DNA from: Trichaptum fuscoviolaceum
Lineage: Eukaryota > Basidiomycota > Agaricomycetes > Hymenochaetales > Trichaptaceae
DNA length: 64,000 nucleotides
Reading direction: 5' to 3'
Assembly (NCBI GenBank): GCA_910574455.1
Contig: CAJSYZ010000002.1
Span: forward strand, 4,055,671-4,119,670
A program made the position numbers and the translations under genes. The notes under the pieces were generated by a model. That model was given only the letters and a program-made list of their open reading frames with translations. It was not told the DNA's origin and did no database searches. Shown one piece after another: positions 57,564 through 64,000 of this stretch. Numbering within the stretch: position 1 is the stretch's first letter; each line of letters opens with the position of its first letter.

Positions 57564-57852
57564 CTATAGACAATCATTTTGTACTCTTATTCTGTGACCA
57601 ATCGACAGTGTACTATGCGATACCAAGAAATTTTACATATAACTACTGGAACGGAAGCAATGATATCACGCATTGAAATGAGAGATTAAAGCAGGTGAAA
57701 AAAGGAAGAACCGTTTTCCGCAAGATAGACGATGGACGTGTAGCTGTTCAGAAACAAAAAATCATTGCTTGTCGCACAAGAAAGGGGGCTGAAAGGAGCC
57801 TTTGGTCATGATGATCAGACCCAAGATGTCGGTGATAGAAAATCGCGCATAT

Positions 57853-58515
57853 TCATGAGAAGCTCCTACTGCGCCTCAACGGTCTTGCCTTGTTCAGCAC
57901 GTCTGTCTCAACGAGACTCAAGCTATGCGATCTGCGCCTAGGTTTTTGCGCTTTAAAGGATATGTACTCCTTCATCATCTGAGAAAATATGCTGTGAGCG
58001 TCTGAAATAAGCGAAATTGAAACAAAGCACCTTGAAGACCTCGACAGCGAGATCTTGGGGAATGGCAAGACAGGACTGTTGACCTGGCCTTGAAGCAGGG
58101 CTTATAAGGGACTGAAAGATGTCTCTCGCGGTCAGATTGTCCTCATTCGTCGCGACAAACGTCTACATTGGTTTCCGGTGAGGTTCTATAGACAGACGAA
58201 CGTCAAAAAACGGTACTTACAATAGCCATGACCGCCGGCGGAGGACTGACCTCCTCGTCATCAGCGGAACCGTCCTGCGGTATGTTTACGTCAATATTAG
58301 AGAGCAGTAATGAAGGGGGAAGAACGAACAGCCAAGTCGATGGCATCAAATTCCTGCGCCGCCAGATCCAAATGATCATCTACAGCATAGCCATTGCTAC
58401 TACAGTGAGGGCAAGCATGGAGCTCGTCCAATCCATCCGGAAGATCGACCGGATATCGCACCTCCGCAGTTGAGAGACTGAAGGATGGGTATTTGGGGAG
58501 TTCGCCGTTATCCAT
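57853..58515 (-). CDS. Small protein with Cx2C motif, unknown function
   Basis: Four exons join in phase from ATG 58515. They read MDNGELPKYPSFSLSTAEVR with LHACPHCSSNGYAVDDHLDL in exon 1; DGSADDEEVSPPPAVMAI; TFVATNEDNLTARDIFQSLI to ...DLAVEVFK; and MMKEYISFKAQKPRRRSHSL ending RPLRRSRSFS at the stop 57853-57855. Total is about 165 residues. A single CPHC pair in exon 1 could bind zinc with residues elsewhere but there is no second pair. The acidic middle and basic Ser/Arg tail suggest nucleic-acid or nuclear association, which is inference only. The gene converges with CWC25. No family recognised. Confidence 0.65.
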
Positions 58516-61500
58516 GAGTGCGGGAGGAAGGATGATGAAACAGAGTCGAGTCGAAGGCGGGGTATATAAGCCAAAGCGACGGTGACGTACGTGACGGGGA
58601 CCTCAGGCTTATGCGAAAAATCCTGTACGAGTTAGGGTAATTGCCGCCCTGGGATGATAAAAAATTAGTCTTCTTTCATTTCATTTGAGAGTGTGGTCGC
58701 GGAATCTAATGAAAAAAAACGATATTGATCGAAGACGCGACGGAGGTATTGGGGTCTTTTGCGGGGTTTGGTAAGTCGAAAAACATGAACGCGACTTTGT
58801 TCGGTCGACCTCTTCAGCGTGACAAAAGAGCAGAAAACGATGGAAGCAAAGATCGCGCCCAGCTGGAAAATTCAGTATTTTTTCACTTCGAAACGGAAGA
58901 CCCGCGCAAGATCGAAAAAAACATGAGTCGTTCCCATCGCACGTGTCCTCAGAGCCTGAAGCTGCAGATGCACTTGATCGCTGGCGCCTAGCTGCCGGCA
59001 CATTTTTGCCTTCGTGATCCTTGGGCTGGCGGCGATTGACGTGGGGAACAGTGGATCTGAGTCCTTTGACGTGCGCAAAAATCGCCCCCTCGCCTTCTTT
59101 CCCATGAGCTCCTTCTTCTAGAATAGTTTTCCATCAAAGGGGGGCCGTCCTGATATCGCCCTGCCAATGTCCTTCCAACTCAATGTTCCAATGCCAGATC
59201 TCCTCAGGTGTGATCAGGGTGAGTTGAAATTCGTCTTCACCAACCGCAGGGGTATCTTCCACCGACACTTCTATGATCACGATTGAAGCACCCAACTTCT
59301 CCTGTCGAAAATTCTCAGTGTGTCAAGAACAAAACGAACAAGAGGAGTGACTCACCCGACGGTACCGACACGTCGTGACTAACACGTGACTGGCGCGTCA
59401 AATTAGTGTCACACACTTACGCGTTTCCTTCGTGAGCTTTTCAGCTTTTCCCCTCAACCCTATTGAACAACGATTCCCCCTTCCCAGATAATAGCGTGCA
59501 TGTAAACAAGAATATTCAAGACAGAGGCACCAATGTGCTAGAGTGAAGAATCATCGTAATCAAGCCCATGGGGGGGAAACAGCAAGAAGCTATGCAAGAG
59601 AATGAACACCAGAAGCATCGTCAAGACATCGGCCAACTATTGCGAATCATAAGGCACCCTGTATACGTTGCAGCGCAGTCGGGGGCCATACTCCAAGATC
59701 AAACGGCTTATGATGGTCGTTGTCAGATTCCTAGCCATATGAAAATATGTTCCTACAGACTCCCCGGTTGAACGATTGCGTCGGCTCTCCCACATCCTGT
59801 ACAGCGGGACAGAAGTTTCTGACACTCCTCCACTCCGATGTATCTTGCAATGAGGGCATCCAAGTTGCTTCAACCAGGTGGATAGCAATCACAAGAGTAT
59901 CAAGTTGCGGAAATCGACAGTCTTCCTCGGTCTTCTTCGCCTCTGATCCAACATAGTCGATGTCCTTGAGGAGTCCTCATAATCCTCAAAAAGAGTACTG
60001 CTGCGCAAATACCAGTTTGATGGTGTCCTGCAACTCAAGAACATGTCAGAAGATCGCGACATTGCAAATCACGTACCAACTAATGGCCCCAAACAAAATA
60101 TCCGATTCTCAACATCACAAACGTCTCCCCTCCGCAATTCAAGTCCCCTCTCTCTGCGACCTAGACACTACAAGATATTGCTACTTATACCACCTGGTGC
60201 CCAGGAACGGTCATTGTTCCGCAGACAGCGGTGGAGTTTTACGTCTGCACGACTTTCTGCCGTATGTGCGTATCCCTAGTTGATCATGAAATCATAGACT
60301 ACCATTTCTTCTCCTATTAGCATGTCCCTCAGGGAAAGAGAGCACGGATGACTACGGAGACGGTGCTGGCACACATCATGAGGTCATATTCCTGTCAGTG
60401 TGGTTCAGAGTCAGTCGCAAAACCAAGAGGACAGAAGATCTGGCGTACCTTTTTCAACTCCCCAGTATCATCCTACCCCAATCACCTAAAGAACAAGATA
60501 CCATGCTTGAGCCTTACCGCTGAGAAAATCGAATTTTTGGAGTGCAAAAAACAACTCGAGACCACTGAATTTGAGTGACGACCACCCTTCGCCCAAAACC
60601 TTCGTCCTCCAGACCCCTTTTCAACAACAAATCTTCAAATCCACGCCAATAGAGCCAGGAAGTACTCAGAAATGAGTGCACGAAATCTCGAGATGAGGGA
60701 AGACCGACTCAAATTTCTGAAGTGGAAAAGGTGACGACCGGGTGAAGATCTGTGCCGCGCGTTGAAGTTGGTCACCAGTCTCAACCACAACAGATCGCTT
60801 GCGGATCTCAGTCACTGGCACTGGCACTACACTTGTCACGCCCTCTCCCTTCCCCCAAAATACTGCAAGCCGTCTACGCATAAAATGACTGGCTTACGGT
60901 GAAGACCACCGACATCTAGACATTTCTCCTCAAGAAATGGAAGAGGAAGAGTAAACGAAACAACTAATGTCGCTGTTGAGTAAGCCTCAGGATAAGTGGC
61001 GTATGAAGTCATCAACGGCAGTAGTAACGCTTCCGAGTCAACAACTTCAAGTTCAGATTTTCACCCGGGTGCGCTTTCACTTTAGAAAATTTAGCCCCTC
61101 GTGACATTGGCCCCTCCTTCGATATCCTGGACACTACCTCGTCTATCTGCAAGCTCAAACTGTCACGAAGGCCTTCTTTGGATTCTATTCTTCCACTCCT
61201 CTCAAAAAGCAGTTTGATATTTGATCATAATGACAAGAAATTGCGGATGCCACCCACGTTAGCATATCAACTATATGCCCCCAACCAATACAACAAATGG
61301 CCGCTCTATTCGCATCTCCGAGTTCTGCTTCCAACTTGAAGAGACAGGAAATGATGGAGAAAAACAGACCCAGTCTCTGTGTGGTTCGAAAATGCTCGCA
61401 AAGTCAAATAGTAGCCTCAAAGAATAAAACGAGATCACTACCTTGACTTGTTTCCTCTCGAAGTTGAGTTGTGGCACTAGGCAGGATGCATATAGCTCGA

Positions 61501-62422
61501 TCGAAAGGACAAGCGAGAACTCGGAACTCACAATTCATCCAAATCTGTTCAAATCACTTGGTCAAGTATATCGTGGCGCTTGCTTCACAATAACTTTAGC
61601 CTTGTATCCTAACTGCAAGTTGACGGCAACGCGTTCCATCCGACTCGCTCTCCGAGACTCTAGCTGACCATGACAATGGTTCGCACTACTACCGATTCTC
61701 TCCCTCCGTCGAAGACATCGCCCTTCTGGACCCCAGAAATTAAGATATTGTGCAAGATCTGGAATATCTGTGGTGAAGGACAGACACGAATCATCCTCAG
61801 CCCGAGTGTGAGACTATCTGTTAGCAAATGCTCAAGTCCAGCCCTCGGAATCAAATGGCGTCAATCTTACGCACTGGCATGCCTCGGAACACTCGGCTAT
61901 TAAAGACTGCTTCTCCAACGGATACATTTCAATGCTAATTGTCATCCGCCGAAAGGAAGGCCTCATAAAACTTCTTGGGAGGCACAGTTTTCGGTCGGTG
62001 AGTTGGCGAACCAGCTTTCAGTTAGAGCATAATGGTGCAGATATCCAGCTTTAGGTTGCTTCAACCCGAAGGCTGCCAACCTATAATATGAGCCCGCAAA
62101 TGTATGCCGTTTTAGTTTTCCAACCATGAAAGGGACATGAGAGTTTTCAGCATTGAGAGAAACATTCTTCATCCATAATGTCCTTCATCATTTTGTTCCG
62201 GGTATTAATGTCAATCGAATATATGTAATATATGTACATTGCACGGAGAAGTTCTATACTATATACACTGTCTACATTGAGGGTTACTTGATTTTTGTCT
62301 CCGCGCAGTCGAAATGGAAGTTAGATATATACAGCTGATGTGGTCACCAAACAAGTTGAGGACTGAAGTTCCAAGAAAGAGACATCGGAGGCTAACAAGA
62401 AGGTCCCGCCTAAAGCGCCTAA
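58516..62422. other. Gene-poor region
   Basis: About 3.9 kb with only short open frames. I looked for exon chains and found one possible exon at 59134-59301 (listed). Some island words recur near 60820 (CACTGGCACTGGCACTACAC) and 61020-61060 (ACTTCAAGTTCAG), more weakly than in the 35-50 kb island. Parts may be decayed transposon, but I could not identify a family. Confidence 0.45.
59134..59301 (-). CDS. Possible terminal exon of an unidentified gene
   Basis: After an acceptor (TTCGACAG, ending at 59302) the minus strand reads EKLGASIVIIEVSVEDTPAV, then TLITPEEIWHWNIELEGHWQ, then GDIRTAPL and a stop at 59134-59136. The Trp-rich, amphipathic composition looks coding rather than random, and a GTGAGT donor lies just upstream at about 59358. 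I could not find a convincing start or further exons, so this may be a gene fragment or pseudogene. No family named. Confidence 0.3.
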   Translation of the reverse strand, partial: EKLGASIVIIEVSVEDTPAVGEDEFQLTLITPEEIWHWNIELEGHWQGDIRTAPL

Positions 62423-63038
62423 TTAATCAGTTGATAGGCTTTGACAATTTGAAGGCAGTGCGTCACTAACTGGAGTTTTGATATCGCCGTTGTTTCGGTC
62501 ATTTTGTGCGGCACCATTGAAGTCAAATCCAGCATTTAGGGCCAGCGCACTAACCTCACCCAGAGCATCGTCGGACAAAGGCTGCAACCGCATGGACACG
62601 GGCTCGGTGATTGCGTCCGAGCCTGTGCACTTTGAGTTAACGTTCTAAAAGAGGATGTAACACGACAATCATGGGAATAAGTACAAGACTATGGCGAATG
62701 AAACTTGAAGTGCGTACTTCAGGTTGATCTTCAATTAGAGCCTCAGGACCTCCGTTTTGAACTTCTGCGCCAGCGTCGACGGTGATAGAGGGATTTGGCT
62801 ATATGAAAACAAGTGTGTGAGACTGAATTGTGGATGCAAATAGGGAATACTCTACACTAGACAGTGGGTTGAGTTTCACATGGTCAATAACTTCGGAGAT
62901 ACGCTGAGGACGGGGTTGGTACGCCGGAGGAACAAGTATTGTCGATCTGGATGGAAAGCGAAAGAACAGCCACCAGTGTTGCGAAACAACCAAAGTGAAA
63001 GAAGGGAATATTGGCTGTCCCCTACGAGGTTTGGGCAT
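62423..63038 (-). CDS. Small protein, member of an unrecognised two-copy family (copy 2)
   Basis: Paralogue of the gene at 21022-21458. Three phase-0 exons are inferred: from ATG 63038 (MPKPRRGQPIFPSFTLVVSQ to ...SEVIDH, ending at a GTGAAA donor near 62881), about 62799-62719 (PNPSITVDAGAEVQNGGPEA to ...EDQPE, GTACGC donor), and about 62645-62423 (NVNSKCTGSDAITEPVSMRL to ...QSLSTD, stop 62423-62425), giving about 150 residues. Conserved with copy 1 are QPI(Y/F)PSF(S/T)L, a Trp in the following WxxF(V/F)RFP, PAYQP, and in the last exon DD(A/S)xxE(I/V)S(V/A)LxLNA. Function unknown. Copy 2 has a longer C-terminus. Confidence 0.68.
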
Positions 63039-64000
63039 TATGGACAAACAAAATCAAGATAGTTTCAGACAGAGAAAGCCGACTTTTAGCGAAGGTCAAC
63101 ACCAAGAAGGGAGGACGCTTTGTAGGATGACCGAAGTGGTGAAGAAGAAAAGGAGGGGACCGTGAGCAGTGGGCGTAAGGATGTAAATGTGCGTACAGGC
63201 GCTCGTGGTCAAGTCGCGAATTGTCCGTTAACTTCAACTGCTTTTCCCTTCCCGCAATTCCGTACAATTTGCTTCCGTCAAAAAAGTGCTCCTTACAGCA
63301 CTCGGTGAAAAATCGAGGCTCAAACTCTTCTGATTGTCCAGAAGGTCATAAGGCTTTGCAGGTATTCGAATGCACCTGTAGAGCATACCAATGGGCCACA
63401 ATTACAATCCCTTCGCTCGTGACCGTGCTACTGCCAATCGATTCTCTCTGTCGTCAACATTCTTCCCACTCTCCTGATCTCAGTCCAGCTAAGATGAATG
63501 GAGTCTGACGTCTGGGAGTGCAGCGTTGCAGGCCGAACCATCGATCCAATTGCGCAAAGACGACAAACGGTTCGCGTTGACACTGGCTTGCTCCTCAGCT
63601 GTGTCTTTGACGGAAGCACCCACAGGAGTCGGACAGTCGATCTTTACAGTGTTTCTGCATGAGGTTTCAGCTTGCGAGATCTCGGTCGGCAGTCTGTTGA
63701 CGTGCCAGCGTCCCCTTCGAATGCCTTTCAGGAGAGACGACAGCAAAAGCTACGTTGTCGATGGTCATCGTGCTCCCCGCTTACAGCTTCAGCGCACTGC
63801 GAGCTTCAGAACTTCCAGTCCCCAATCCTCCTACCCAGATCGCATTGCAGTCTTCCTCCTGTCAAACGAAACAACTGGGTACGACCTTGGCCAAAGGACA
63901 GCTCCCCGTCAGAGATCACCAAATAAGGCAACTCCAATCGAGTCATGATCTAAAGTGAGTTATCAGCGCCTTTCCCAGCAGTCAAGTACACTGAAGACCA
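63039..64000. other. Window end, no supported gene
   Basis: The left part is the upstream region of small gene copy 2. A 140-codon plus-strand frame at 63526-63948 (MQAEPSIQLRKDDKRFALTL) ends at a GTGAGT-like site near 63956, and an 85-codon minus frame overlaps it. Neither shows a recognisable motif, so I leave both uncalled. Confidence 0.35.

Noticed and set aside
61383..61400. GTGGTTCGAAAATGC as a tRNA T-loop
   Set aside because: No matching A-box upstream and no cloverleaf could be drawn around it.

Overview
The window is nuclear DNA of a filamentous basidiomycete, most likely an agaricomycete. Almost every gene is split by many short introns of about 45-70 bp with GT...AG ends. Recognisable genes include a DUF6533 membrane protein and a Plavaka-type transposase, both typical of that class. 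The strand alternates gene by gene and there are no operons. I saw no tRNA, rRNA or CRISPR array. Most recognised genes had to be assembled by joining exons, so internal exon boundaries are approximate unless positions are given.

Region 1 (1-15.2 kb) is conserved. It holds CFD1 (cytosolic Fe-S assembly ATPase), RPB6 (shared RNA polymerase subunit), a DUF6533 membrane protein, a secreted T2 ribonuclease, a long disordered protein with a membrane-embedded C-terminus, a small zinc-finger protein, and BDP1 (TFIIIB subunit). The last two are divergent across about 160 bp. Just after BDP1 lies a 529-bp non-autonomous DNA transposon with 17-bp terminal inverted repeats and a perfect 8-bp target duplication (hAT-like).

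Region 2 (16-31 kb) holds the meiotic recombinase DMC1, a gene-poor stretch with one small three-exon gene, SURF1 (cytochrome oxidase assembly) head-to-head with SLA2 (endocytic actin/clathrin adaptor), and a long Ser/Pro-rich disordered protein.

Region 3 (about 32-53 kb) is an accessory island. It carries an unknown coiled-coil gene, two related genes with a C-terminal chymotrypsin-like GDSG domain that share a near-identical 338/344-bp segment, a broken LINE 3' end, a Plavaka transposase gene, and a divergent multi-micro-exon gene ending in an acidic repeat tract. From about 35.6 to 49.6 kb the island is peppered with a small vocabulary of short palindromic words (CACTGGCAGTG, CAGCCTGAGGCTG, GACTCGGAGTC, TAGTAGTACTACTA, CTTCAAGTTG). 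They lie between genes and also inside exons. The two duplicated segments differ by a 6-bp insertion that creates one of these words, which suggests the words are inserted sequence.

Region 4 (53.7-58.5 kb) is ordinary again: a duplicated dimeric alpha-beta barrel protein, a pore-less voltage-sensor-like four-helix membrane protein, the splicing factor CWC25, and a small unknown protein. The rest, to 64 kb, is gene-poor except for a second copy of the small three-exon gene of region 2. The two copies (21.0 kb plus strand, 63.0 kb minus strand) form an unrecognised paralogous family of about 100-150 residues, one of the best leads here together with the palindromic word system and the micro-exon gene.
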